A DNA stretch of 64,000 nucleotides from positions 1 through 64,000 of the forward strand of contig RFFC02000002.1 of assembly GCA_005518205.2 (NCBI GenBank), written 5' to 3'. Each line of letters opens with the position of its first letter. Position 1 is the stretch's first letter. The position numbers and the translations under genes are program-made. Shown piece by piece: positions 45,520-54,652 of this stretch. The notes under the pieces are model-generated. The model did no database searches. It was not told where the DNA came from and saw only the letters and a list, made by a program, of their open reading frames with translations. The stretch comes from Hormoscilla sp. GUM202. Its GTDB lineage: Bacteria > Cyanobacteriota > Cyanobacteriia > Cyanobacteriales > Desertifilaceae.

Positions 45520-45864
45520 GGACTGATTTATCTGAGATTGAACAGGCCCGCTTGTGTTTAGCTTATACTCGCTATATTTTGGCAGATCGGGATGGGAGCA
45601 TCCCAGTTTGGCAGTAAGTAAAAACACTTAAGCAGTATTGAGGTCAAGGTTGAGATAAGCACAACGTTGCTTCAACACCTGGTTGACATTCTCAGATTTC
45701 CATTGAGCCCCAGAAATCTTGAGCCTCCGACCAATACGCTTAATCGTTGAGGAGACGGCTCCCGACCCAATATCAATTTTGAGCTGTTGATAAGCTGCGT
45801 AATTGGGTAGACGAGAGCGATGTTGGTCGAGCTCAGCTAGGAAGTTGTTAACCTGTGGAGCTGA

Positions 45865-47360
45865 CAGCGGTTTTCAAGTTTATAGACTACAGGAGGATAT
45901 GTGCAAATGTGTTTAATTTTACAACAATATATTTTCGGGAAAGCTGTGCATACCTGCTCAATTATGTAGGTTGTAAATGGCAATTATAGCGCTTTACGGA
46001 CTACATTGGAGCCTTTTATTTAACCATTGAATAATTGATAACAGCTTGAGATGCACGACTGCTTACCCTTAAGCATCGTGGTTGTAAGTTCTGGTAAGAT
46101 ATCTAAACTTTACTTAGTCAAATTTGAGCGCAGCTTTTTTTCCACAAATGAGCGTGCGTCGCTATTAACTAAAGTAGCAGCAGTGAGTAAACCAATGTTG
46201 CAAATGCTCGGCAGTTATCATGTCAATACCTTTGGAAATAGCTGCTTCTATTTCTTCGCGAGTTTGAGGCTTGATTTTTTTTAACAAAGATTTCAGTTGT
46301 GACCACCAATTTTCTATGGGATTAAAATCCGGCGAATAAGCTGATAAATATACTAGCTTTGCTCCTACAGACTCGATAGCTTCTTTGACACCCTTAGCAT
46401 AGTGAGCTGGTAAGTTGTCAGCAACAACACAAGCTCCTTCCCAGAGCTGAGGCACTAACATTTCTTTGACAAAACCGAGAAATACATTGCCATTAGTTCC
46501 ACCATCAAAAGTCATAACAGTTTTTCAAAACTAATTGCTCCAATTAAAGTAAGGATATTACCATGAGGATAAGGAGCAACTCCATAGGCTCTTTTACCTC
46601 GTTCCGAACGAGCATAACTTTGTGTTATTCCCAACTGGATTCCTGTTTCATCTACAAAAACTAAATTTTTGAAATCGAAGGAAATAATTTTCTGCCAATA
46701 TTCAACTCTGTTTAGTTGTATTTCATCGGTTTGGGCTTTGGGAGCATATGTAGTTTTCTTTTTGCGTGTGATATTGTGTTTTTTCAAGAACCGACGTAGC
46801 AACACTCACTCTTAAAAGAGTGTCTTTTTCTAGACGTTCGCAAAGCTGAGATAAAGTAAGATCGTTACATTCTTCAAGATATTTAAATATCAGCTCTTTA
46901 TAAGAATCAAGTTTAGGTTTAGGACCACCACCTATAGGTAGGTGAGCAAGCCTACCGAAGTTAAAAAATTGTTTGATAATTCTGTAAACAGAACTTAAAC
47001 AAATGTTAAATCTCCGAGCTATTTGACGGAAAGTTCCTTCCCCATTGATATAAGCAGAAACTATTTTTTGACGCCGGTCCATAGAATAAGGCTTCATAAA
47101 TTTGACTTGTAAATTTGACATTTTTATCATATTGTATCATCGCTAATGCCCACAAATTATTTATAACCGACCCCAAAACATACATACTTGCATTTTTTCA
47201 GGTTTTCGATCGCAGATTTGAACCGGTCCTGTAGCAACACTATTTACAAGATTCTATTAAAGACAACCCTGAGTTGTTGCAATTGTTGCATGTTGCATTC
47301 GATACTTTAAATATATTTGTTGACATTGAAGCCTGTAGTCTATAAACTTGAAAACCGCTG
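45865..47360 (-). mobile_element. IS630-type element with 29-bp terminal inverted repeats
   Basis: The 29 bp at 45865-45893 (CAGCGGTTTTCAAGTTTATA...) are the exact complement of 47332-47360. The element is about 1.5 kb and carries a frameshifted IS630-like transposase. It is inserted in another transposase gene, so it is a nested insertion. No clear target duplication is visible. Confidence 0.85.
46165..47097 (-). pseudogene. IS630-family transposase, two frameshifts
   Basis: Three overlapping frames give one transposase. They hold MKPYSMDRRQKIVSAYING (helix-turn-helix), LVFVDETGIQLGITQSYARS (first Asp), GACVVADNLPAHYAKG (second Asp) and YSPDFNPIENWWSQLKSLL (third acidic). Breaks lie near 46,800 and 46,513. 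It is related to, but clearly different from, the intact transposase at 43312. Inactive as it stands. Confidence 0.88.
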
Positions 47361-47730
47361 TAAAACTATTGCAACTAGGTCTATCATCTCGTTATTGTAC
47401 AACGCCCTTTTTTCTTTTCATCTGCTTCGAGTTGGGCGATCGCTCTTGTTTTGGAGCTATTGGATCTGCTGTAAAATCAGCAAAAGCATCATCCAGCTTC
47501 ATGTTGCCCGTCTTCACCCCAACTTTAGGATCCCTGGGAGCCGACCGTTCTGAGTCCGTTGATGGCACATCAGCAAAGAAATCATCAAACTCATCCACCG
47601 TCAGCGCCTGATTTTCCTCTGAAAGGGATTCTCCCGTTCCCGAAACCGAGTCGGAGAGCTGAAGCTCTGGTGCCGAGGTTCCCTCATCTATATCTGACAA
47701 ACCCCAATCGTCAAATCCCCAATCATTCCC

Positions 47731-47774
47731 CGATATCTTCTCTTTTGTGCGGGTAGCGCTCCCAGAAGATATCG
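47731..47774. repeat. 44-bp palindrome (family C), read through in frame
   Basis: CGATATCTTCT and AGAAGATATCG arms enclose TTTTGTGCGGGTAGCGCTCCC. On the minus strand it encodes SISSGSATRTKEKISG within the third part of the split gene. Confidence 0.85.
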
Positions 47775-47873
47775 AAGAGGAGGGGAGTGATTCATCCCTT
47801 TTCGTTTCTGGCCCTGGATCTGCTGAGCTTATATCATCTAAAAACCCATCCAGACTCACATCTGACGAACCTT

Positions 47874-47917
47874 CGATATCTCTGAGGTAGTGCGAATATC
47901 GCTCCCCAGAGATATCG
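47874..47917. repeat. 44-bp palindrome (family C) causing a frameshift
   Basis: CGATATCTCTG and CAGAGATATCG arms (extended by CTT/AAG on each side) enclose the loop. It lies where the frame 48941-47856 ends. Removing 44 bp (or 50 bp) puts the two flanking reading frames in register. Confidence 0.9.
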
Positions 47918-49002
47918 AAGTCCCGAATCGCCTCATTATCGTCCTTGGAGTCTCAGTCGGTTCCTCTAGGTCTTCTTCCTCTGGGAATAGCTCCGCCAAA
48001 TTATCGATCGCCTCTGTTGCTGCCGCCGTTGGCCTATCCGCCGCCGCCGTTTCAGCGCCAGACCCCCCCTCGGAAGCAAACAACCAGTCCTCCAACGACC
48101 TTGCTGTTTCCGGGACAATATCCGGAGCTGGTTCTTCCTCTTCTGCAAACAAATCTTCCGCCAATGTTGCAGTTTGATTTATCGAGGTTTCGTCATTCGA
48201 GCTGCTCCCCTCGTTCCCACGGCTCTGCCTGGGAACGCTGGCTGTTTCTTGATTTGACTGGGTGAGAGATTCGCTACCCGTCGCCAAAGACTCTGGACCA
48301 AACATCGCATCGAATAAATCATCATCATCAGCATCTTGCTCTTTTCTCGGGGTCTGTTCCGACTCTGATGGGACATCGCCTTTACTCGGCTTTTTCCCCG
48401 AAATATCCTGCCGAGGAGCGATCTGGTTTATATTCAGCTTCTCCAGCAACTCTAGCGCTTCTGTCAACTGCTGAGACTGGCTTGACGAATTTGGAGCCCC
48501 TGCTCCTGGCGGCCTTTTTCTTGCTATAGTAGGTTCTGATGCATCTGGAGCCAAATCCTCGAAGCCCTCTATTTCCTTAGATTGTAACTCCTGAGTCGCC
48601 GACCAACTGAGTTCTGTTTCCGGTTGAGCGATTTCCGGTTTTTCCTCTGGAGCATTAGCCTTTGGCAGTTGCAACCCTGATTCAGTGACCTTTTTACCCG
48701 ACCTTTCTGGTCGAGATTGCACAAAACTCGAAGCCTCCCGTCCCAGCTGTTCTGCCAGAGTACTAATCAGGGCGCTAAACATCACCTCCCCCTGGTGCCC
48801 CAAACTATACATTTTGTCTATTCCTTGGGACAGAGACTCTTGATAGCTGTTAATATTTCTCTGGATCGTCTCGAATACTACAGCGATGCTTGAGTCTAGC
48901 TTCGTCAATAGTTGGTCGGACTCAGCTTGCAGCATACGCATTTGAGCCAGACGGTCCGAGGGAGTGAGTAGGGAGTGAGAGGGGTAGCTAGAGTCTGATA
49001 AT

Positions 49003-49111
49003 ACGCGATGTGCAACTTTCTACGGAAGAATAACGGTTTGGTGGTCTTTGGCTGAAAATGTTGTTCTCAAAACTCCCTAAATCTCGTTGGTTGGAAAAAG
49101 TTGCACACGGC
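49003..49111. mobile_element. 109-bp MITE with 10-bp target duplication
   Basis: GTCTGATAAT lies on both sides (48993-49002 and 49112-49121). Inner ends GCGATGTGCAACTTT and, reversed, GCCGTGTGCAACTTT form terminal inverted repeats. Removing element plus one duplication (119 bp) joins the upstream and downstream frames of the split gene exactly. Confidence 0.92.
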
Positions 49112-49905
49112 GTCTGATAATGGTTCCAGTTCCCTCGTGTAACTAACCGCCTCAGCTTCCAGACTCCTCATGATCTGGGCTACCTGCAAAAATTCCCGCA
49201 TCAGCTGTTGTTGTCCAGCTGCCTGCCGATCCATATAATATTGCTGTCGCTGATTTTCCAGCTGCCTGATTTCCCCGAGCAGATCGCTTCGCTGGCGTTG
49301 CAACGCTTCGAGATCCCCTTGTATTGGTTCCATCAGACTATTGCGCAGGTCTTGCACCACGGCATGCATTATTTGCTGATTCAGGGCTCCAGGTGTTACC
49401 CCGCCCCGATAAGGAGAAGGCGATGTCTCTGGGGTAGCGCTTTTAACAGTCGCTGGTGATGATAGCTCCGCACCTAGCATACTTCTCCGAGGGCCTGATG
49501 CTTCTGGTCTTTGCCCAATTTGAGTCCGAGTATAATCGCCATCTGCTTGCCGATGGTGCGGTGTCTGCTCCCTCGTTCCCACGGATCTGCCTGGGAACGT
49601 GCTTCTAGCGCTCCCAGGATATGCAGCACCAGGAGACCCAGATGATTGCAGGGATACCAGATAGCTGCGCACTCGCTCTAGTACCCGCCGTTGTCTTTCA
49701 ACATCTCCAGACATCACCCAAGGTAGGCTAGGGCTTGCTTTGCGGAGGACTGCGTCTATTTCCGCAATCATTGTTTGGAGTTGGTCATTGCCAGATGTCA
49801 CAGCTTCTCTAAAGGTGCCTATCACTTTCTACTTGCATCTTACCACCGCTAGTGCGTGAGAATAACTCACTTATTTCATGTGCTGCGTTTAACCCTCACA
49901 AATCG

Positions 49906-50093
49906 GGTAGTGGGTCACAAGTAGTGATGTTAGCACAAGAAAGCTCAGACGGAGATCGCAATAGTGGCATCCAACGGCAAGTCAAATAACGATATTTCAG
50001 GCATTGACGTCCCAGCCGAAAAATTGAAAATGCCACATCCCCACACCTATTGGGACAGACTAGCCATCACATCACTACATGTTTATCACTACC
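49906..50093. mobile_element. IS1-derived MITE, 188 bp
   Basis: Ends GGTAGTGGGTCACAAGTAGT and, reversed, GGTAGTGATAAACATGTAGT match the IS1 terminal repeats at 39275. ACAAATCG is duplicated at 49898-49905 and 50094-50101. No transposase is inside. The following 50102-50363 has no gene I can support. Confidence 0.85.
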
Positions 50094-50363
50094 ACAAATC
50101 GTTCCAAGTATATCTGTGCAAGTATAACAGAGCACATCTTTCGATGCGCTCAGGCCACAGCCAGCAAAGCTCTTGGCGTAACGCCGCGAGCGCGTATATA
50201 GTGCGTCCTATACATTTGTGCAAATTTTATGGAGTGAAAATAATGGCTTAAACTATTGCAGGGTAAGGCTTTCAGCTAAAAATCCAGTTGCACAACTCAT
50301 GAACGGTTTGCTTAAGTTAGCAGCCAGGGCTAGCCATCGGTCTGCTTTTTCTATTTTAGCTGA

Positions 50364-50467
50364 TAAGTACATGGACAAAATTAATTTCACACACTCTCTC
50401 GCGCTAGTCTCCATATCCGGAGCATGTCGCCCATGGCTATGTGCAATTATTTTTGTCTAACTACTTA
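50364..50467. mobile_element. 104-bp MITE (copy C)
   Basis: It is the reverse complement of the MITE at 31812-31915, same length, nearly identical. It is intergenic. From 50468 to 50907 I see no gene. Confidence 0.9.
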
Positions 50468-50907
50468 ACGCTGCTTTATAGCAAGCAAAAATGCGCAATT
50501 ATTAGTAGTGCGCGAGCGCATCTTGTTTATGACGTAGCCCTTCGTTTTGCGCCACTTCGCTACTCCTCGTGCGCCTGGTATTATTTTCCAGTTTATTCCC
50601 TAACCCCTGATGCCAGCAACTTTTTGGTGCGAGTGCCACTCATCAAATACCGAGTTACTATAGTTTCTGGAATAAATATCTATAGATTACCGATATCTAG
50701 CATTTTAGCAATTCGCAAGGGGTAAAAGATTAGGAGAGATCCTTGCGCGATCTGGAAATGCATTATATTATTTAGGGGGTGGAATGATAGTTGATATAAA
50801 TCCTGCTTGCACCGATGGAAAGGTCCAAATAGTCACCGGCAAGTCTAAAAAGCCCCAACCGGGCCGCTATAATTATACCTCCAGCGTTCACATTGGCAGA
50901 AGGCCCT

Positions 50908-51606
50908 ATGGTAGACAGACTGAACACCCGCGAAGCAAGTGCAGAAGAAATTCGCTCGGCTCCATTGTTTGAAGGATTACCCGATAGTTCGATCGAGCGG
51001 GCGACAGCTCAGGTTGTGGTGCGCACCCATCCATCTAATCAGGTGATTTTGCTGGAAAATGACTGGGGAAGTTCGGTGTACTTCATTCTAGATGGTTGGG
51101 TGAAAATTCGCACCTACAATCTGGATGGCAAGGAGGTGACGCTGAATATTATCGGCAAAGGAGAGTTGTTTGGCGAAATGGCTCCTCTGGAGGAGGTGCC
51201 TCGCTCGACAGATGTGATCGCCCTGGTTCCGACTAGGATAGGTAATATGCCAGCCTCGGATTTTGTCCATCTGATCAATACCGAACCGAAGGCGGGCATT
51301 AGATTAGCTCAGTTGATGGCACGACGTTTGCGTCAGGTAAACCGGCGTCTGCGGTTGCGGGAATCGGATAGTACCTCGCGGGTGGCAGATATTCTGCTGT
51401 TTCTGGCCGATGGACAGGGCAAACGCACTACCGAAGGAGTGGAAATTCCTAATTTACCTCACCGGGAACTGAGTAGTCTGAGTGGACTGGCACGGGAAAC
51501 GGTGACCAGAGTATTGAGTAAACTGGAGAAGAAAAATCTGATAGTGCGCGATCGCGATATCCTTTGCATCCCAGACATTCACGCTCTGGAGCGGATGATG
51601 GTATAA
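50908..51606 (+). CDS. Crp/Fnr-family transcription regulator (SYCRP1-like)
   Basis: From the ATG at 50908 the product is 232 residues. It has a cyclic-nucleotide-binding beta-barrel (VILLENDWGSSVYFILDGWV, GKGELFGEMAPLEEVPRSTD), a long dimer helix (AQLMARRLRQVNRRLRLRES), and a C-terminal winged helix with recognition helix LSSLSGLARETVTRVLSKLE. The FGEMA..PRSTD stretch resembles the cAMP-binding site of cyanobacterial SYCRP1, although the exact phosphate-binding Arg-Ser is met as RST. It probably binds DNA as a dimer in response to cAMP. It is followed closely by the DUF2232 gene. An upstream TTG at 50893 is the alternative start. Confidence 0.9.
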   Translation: MVDRLNTREASAEEIRSAPLFEGLPDSSIERATAQVVVRTHPSNQVILLENDWGSSVYFILDGWVKIRTYNLDGKEVTLNIIGKGELFGEMAPLEEVPRSTDVIALVPTRIGNMPASDFVHLINTEPKAGIRLAQLMARRLRQVNRRLRLRESDSTSRVADILLFLADGQGKRTTEGVEIPNLPHRELSSLSGLARETVTRVLSKLEKKNLIVRDRDILCIPDIHALERMMV

Positions 51607-51633
51607 CTCTATTGCCCAGGGGCATGAGATAAA

Positions 51634-52314
51634 ATGGCACCGGAAAAAACGCCACCGGACACCGACAGTCCCGAAGCAGGGGAAAAACAAAATCAAATGG
51701 CACCATTGCCGCTGGTGGAGGCGGCATTTTTAGCCAGTACATCGAGCATGATCTGGCTGGTGAATTACTACTTTCCGATGGGACCGGTGTTGCGAGTGTT
51801 TTTCCCGGTGCCGATCGCCCTGGCATACCTGCGGCGGGGAACTCGCACGGCCTGGATGACGGCGACGGTATCGGGATTGCTGTTGACGGTGCTGATGGGA
51901 CCGACTCGCAGCATTTTGTTTGTAATTCCTTTTGGTCTGCTGGGAGTGCAGCTGGGGGCCCTGTGGCGACGGGGGTCTGGCTGGATGATGTCGATTGCTT
52001 TGGGTACGCTGCTGGGCTCTTTAGGATTTTTCTTTAGAATTTGGCTGGTGTCAATCCTATTGGGAGATGATTTGTGGGTTTACGTGACGGTGCAAGTAAC
52101 GGGTTTAATAGACTGGGTATTCCTGAAGCTGGGATTGCTTGTCGTGCCTAGTCTATCCCTGATTCAGGCGATCGCGGTAATTTTGGTACTGGCGAACAAT
52201 GCCATTTACATGTTCGTAGTTCATCTGGTGTCATCCCTGCTGCTAGAACGTCTGGGAACTCCCATTCCCCCGCCTCCAGAATGGGTGCAAGTTATGCTCG
52301 ACTACGAGGATTGA
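51634..52314 (+). CDS. DUF2232 multi-spanning membrane protein
   Basis: The 226-residue product has a polar N-terminal tail (about 1-25). Five or six membrane spans follow, including ASTSSMIWLVNYYFPMGPVL, ILFVIPFGLLGVQLGALWRR and IQAIAVILVLANNAIYMFVV. The segment LRVFFPVPIALAYLRRGTRT is typical of the DUF2232 family, which is widespread in cyanobacteria and Firmicutes. No catalytic role is known. It lies 27 bp after the Crp regulator and 15 bp before the CobT-like gene, so the three are probably one operon. Confidence 0.85.
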   Translation: MAPEKTPPDTDSPEAGEKQNQMAPLPLVEAAFLASTSSMIWLVNYYFPMGPVLRVFFPVPIALAYLRRGTRTAWMTATVSGLLLTVLMGPTRSILFVIPFGLLGVQLGALWRRGSGWMMSIALGTLLGSLGFFFRIWLVSILLGDDLWVYVTVQVTGLIDWVFLKLGLLVVPSLSLIQAIAVILVLANNAIYMFVVHLVSSLLLERLGTPIPPPPEWVQVMLDYED

Positions 52315-52329
52315 TTTTTTCCTCTCCCT

Positions 52330-53454
52330 ATGGCCAACTCCCCCTATCTGTATCGTGTTTATACTCAGCTACAACTCGGTCAGCGGTGGCTAGATAGGCA
52401 TCGGGGGCGACGGCCAGTTTTTGCTTGTATTTTAGGATTTACCGATACGGGTCTGATCCCTGGTATTTCAGCGGCTGGTGCAACCCCAGCCGCTCGGCGA
52501 TATACTTGCCTGGCGGATGCCGAGTTTTTGTACAATGGGCCGACCCGAGAATATAAATATCCTTTGCCGCCGTTGGATGCTGGGGTTTCACCCGTGCTGA
52601 TTTCCCGGGCCGTGGTGGCCGCACTGGATATCCCGATTTATCTGTTCAATGGGGGTTTGCCAGAGCTCCCGTCAGTGCCGACAATTGATTTAGGTGGGGC
52701 ACCTGCACGTTGCCTGACTACTGGCAAGGCCCTAGAACTAGGAATGGTGAAACAGCTTTGGCATCAGGGACTCAGCTGGGGAGAGAAACTGGGTCGCTCT
52801 GCTGAGTATCTGATTGTCAGCGAGTGCGTGGTCGGGGGAACCACTACGGCATTGGCCCTATTAACTGGCTTGGGTATCCCTGCGGCAGGTAAGGTCAATA
52901 GCAGCCATCCTACCTGCAATCATGCCCAGAAGTGGGAAGTGGTACGAGCCGGGTTGGAAGCTGCCGGTGAAAAAGCACTGGCCACTGACCCCCTAGAGCT
53001 GGTTGCCGCAGTGGGAGATCCGATGCAAGTTGTGGCTGCTGGTATGGCGATCGCCGCTAGTAGAACTACCGGTGTTATGTTAGCAGGGGGAACCCAAATG
53101 TTAGCGGTCTATGGCCTGATGCAGGCGATCGCCCGCGAGTATGCTTTAGCATGGCAACCGGAACAGGTCGTGGTGGGCACCACCCGCTGGGTTGCCGAAG
53201 ACCCCACCGGCGACACTGTCGGTCTAGCTAACTCCATCGGTTCTGTACCCTTGATCGCCACCCTGCTGAGTTTTGCGAGTTCTCGCTTTCCGCAGCTTGT
53301 GGCATATGAGCGGGGTTTTGTCAAGGAAGGCGTGGGATGCGGCGGATGTGCGATCGCGGCTTCTCTGTACCAAGGTTGGAAGCAGATGCAACTCCTCCAA
53401 GAAATTGAAGACTTAATCGAGATCGTCGCCAGGGAAAAATATGTAAATTGTTAG
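52330..53454 (+). CDS. cobT: CobT-like nicotinate phosphoribosyltransferase (UPF0284/TIGR00303)
   Basis: The 374-residue product is of the cyanobacterial/archaeal CobT-like type. It is predicted to make alpha-ribazole phosphate for the lower ligand of cobamides. Motifs: FTDTGLIPGISAAGATPAAR, ECVVGGTTTALALLTGLG, AAVGDPMQVVAAGMAIAASR, VMLAGGTQMLAVY and the C-terminal KEGVGCGGCAIAA. Length is normal. The gene follows DUF2232 at 15 bp. Chemistry is inferred from the family; cyanobacteria mostly make pseudocobalamin, so the natural substrate may be adenine-related. Confidence 0.85.
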   Translation: MANSPYLYRVYTQLQLGQRWLDRHRGRRPVFACILGFTDTGLIPGISAAGATPAARRYTCLADAEFLYNGPTREYKYPLPPLDAGVSPVLISRAVVAALDIPIYLFNGGLPELPSVPTIDLGGAPARCLTTGKALELGMVKQLWHQGLSWGEKLGRSAEYLIVSECVVGGTTTALALLTGLGIPAAGKVNSSHPTCNHAQKWEVVRAGLEAAGEKALATDPLELVAAVGDPMQVVAAGMAIAASRTTGVMLAGGTQMLAVYGLMQAIAREYALAWQPEQVVVGTTRWVAEDPTGDTVGLANSIGSVPLIATLLSFASSRFPQLVAYERGFVKEGVGCGGCAIAASLYQGWKQMQLLQEIEDLIEIVAREKYVNC

Positions 53455-53519
53455 TTGTCAGTAGCACAGACTTCCTAGTGAGGTCACGGTAATAGACATG
53501 AAAACTAACAACAAACTCC

Positions 53520-53625
53520 GGCGTTGCACATTTTTGGGATGATAGCAGTCAATGGTTGCCGTTCCCAGGCTCCCGCCTGGGGACGGCAATTTTCAACCCT
53601 TATCATCCCGTAGTTGTGCAACGCC
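53520..53625. mobile_element. 106-bp MITE with 8-bp target duplication and nested palindrome
   Basis: Ends GGCGTTGCACATTTTTGGGA and, reversed, GGCGTTGCACAACTACGGGA are inverted. CAAACTCC flanks both sides (53512-53519, 53626-53633). A GCCGTTCCC...GGGGACGGC palindrome of family A occupies its centre (about 53559-53588). Confidence 0.88.
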
Positions 53626-53648
53626 CAAACTCCTATGAATGTTTTTTA

Positions 53649-53755
53649 ATCTGCCATTCGATAATTTTTCATTGCCATTGGATGACTAATCTGTGTCATT
53701 GAATGATTTTTTTCTGCCATTGAATAAATTACCCCTGCCATTGGATGATTATTCA
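53649..53755. repeat. Degenerate TGCCATTGGATGATT repeats
   Basis: Five imperfect units of TGCCATTGGATGATT/TGCCATTGAATAA separated by 5-10 bp. A family B palindrome (about 53771-53822) with CCCACCCTGTCGTGTCGCTC follows. The stretch 53455-53971 is non-coding apart from these repeats. Confidence 0.75.
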
Positions 53756-53971
53756 GCGGGCCGTTTCCAGAGATGCCCACCCTGTCGTGTCGCTCCCGCG
53801 CACGACATGGGTGGGCACTCATGGCTGGCGCTCCCGTGAGGGATACGGAAACGGTTGATTGCTTACCCTGCCTCCTCCTTGCTGCGACCGCCAACCCGGC
53901 GAGCGATCGCAAACCTTTTCAGGTTTAATTTGTTGCGTAGGTATATTGCGCACCCGCTGCTGACCTGTTAC

Positions 53972-54343
53972 CTACTGAACGTGGGTTCTCTGAGATAGGA
54001 GTTGTTCTTCTAACGCTGCAATTCGATTGTAAGCAGCAGTAAGTTGAGCTGTCAGTCTTTGGATCTGGATTTCGGGTGATACCTCTATATCGACGCCGAT
54101 ATCGTTATTTTTTGGATAATTATCATCCACAAGCACATCCTTGTGATCCATCATTGCATGACCTAGGCTACTGTCTTGATACTTGTATCGAATTACACTT
54201 GGACTGGATCGGTCTGGTTTAACGGTATTTAAACTCTGCTCGGACACCAGATGGGCAATTTTATACTTTAACTGCTCGAGACTTTGAGACATAAGATCGA
54301 CTTTGATCGTCAAAGCGGCAATTTGCTGTCTAACTCGTTCCAT
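53972..54343 (-). CDS. Small coiled-coil protein, function unknown
   Basis: The 123-residue product has a helical N-terminal coiled coil (MERVRQQIAALTIKVDLMSQ..LEQLKYKIAHLVSEQ), a polar middle and a second coiled coil at the C-terminus (IQRLTAQLTAAYNRIAALEE). It is acidic, soluble and has no signal peptide. An AT-rich promoter region lies upstream (54345-54465). It resembles no family I know. The two heptad-rich ends make a real protein more likely than chance. Confidence 0.6.
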   Translation of the reverse strand: MERVRQQIAALTIKVDLMSQSLEQLKYKIAHLVSEQSLNTVKPDRSSPSVIRYKYQDSSLGHAMMDHKDVLVDDNYPKNNDIGVDIEVSPEIQIQRLTAQLTAAYNRIAALEEQLLSQRTHVQ

Positions 54344-54652
54344 GGTGTTCTCCAGTAGTTCTGCTGATGAGTGTTTATTATCCTAAAAAATTTTTGATAA
54401 TAAACTTGATAACTTTTTGAATTATTTAACTTTTAGTAATAATTCAGCAATAAATACTTACATTTATGAAAATGGTTGCTACAGATGGGTCGATCTCAGA
54501 TGCGTGGATATTCACCGGTGCTCAGTGGCGATCTCAGACTTGTGGCAGATGCCCGGTGCTGAGAAACCCGGTTTCTGAATGGCAAAATGGGGATAACACC
54601 GGCAACTGGCAAGCTAAGGTAAAAGTGAAAAGTAAAAGTATTGAATGTGAGT

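Larger units (their letters stand above)
44277..45617 (+). pseudogene. Remnant of a second gene, middle replaced by IS/intron DNA
   Basis: The first part (about 44277-44545) encodes SRSEAEIELFQALCVTEYTY..PWSSLTRESQTYFTELEAS..AAGAQRFFAHLDRLWDAA. The last part (45520-45617) encodes TDLSEIEQARLCLAYTRYIL and ends at a TAA at 45615. Both pieces fit one cyanobacterial hypothetical protein of roughly 250 residues; I recall the pattern but know no function. The middle is lost, replaced by an IS end (44640-44700) and a truncated intron (44699-45519). The gene lay just downstream of the CHAT gene. Confidence 0.6.
45628..47395 (-). pseudogene. Transposase remnant (ISKra4-like?) split by an IS630
   Basis: The C-terminal part (45628-45864) reads LSAPQVNNFLAELDQHRSRL, IDIGSGAVSSTIKRIGRRLK and KQRCAYLNLDLNTA. 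Its upstream continuation (NNEMIDLVAIVL) is found at 47361-47395 on the far side of the inserted element. The GSGAVSSTIKRIG segment recalls the end of ISKra4-type transposases; the family is tentative. The remaining N-terminal part is absent. Confidence 0.55.
47392..49825 (-). pseudogene. Large acidic/coiled-coil protein gene split in three
   Basis: Three consecutive minus-strand frames (49825-49067, 48941-47856, 47859-47392) belong to one gene. The start is a GTG giving MIGTFREAVTSGNDQLQTMI. The first part has coiled coil (LEALQRQRSDLLGEIRQLEN). The second has DQLLTKLDSSIAVVFETIQ and YQESLSQGIDKMYSLGHQGE, then a long acidic Ser/Glu-rich tail with repeated DLFAEEEE/DDLFDAMFG motifs. A 109-bp MITE separates parts one and two, and a 44-bp palindrome shifts the frame between parts two and three. 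Two more palindromes lie in frame. I do not recognise a function. The C-terminus (KQMKRKKGVVQ) abuts transposon DNA and may be cut. Confidence 0.75.

Noticed and set aside
50441-50725. 94-codon frame after MITE copy C
   Set aside because: Starts inside the MITE and has no recognisable motif or coding pattern.
53646-53912. Minus-strand frame with repeated S-M-A/P-M-A words
   Set aside because: The repeated peptide is a by-product of the intergenic TGCCATTG repeats and a palindrome; no independent support for translation.
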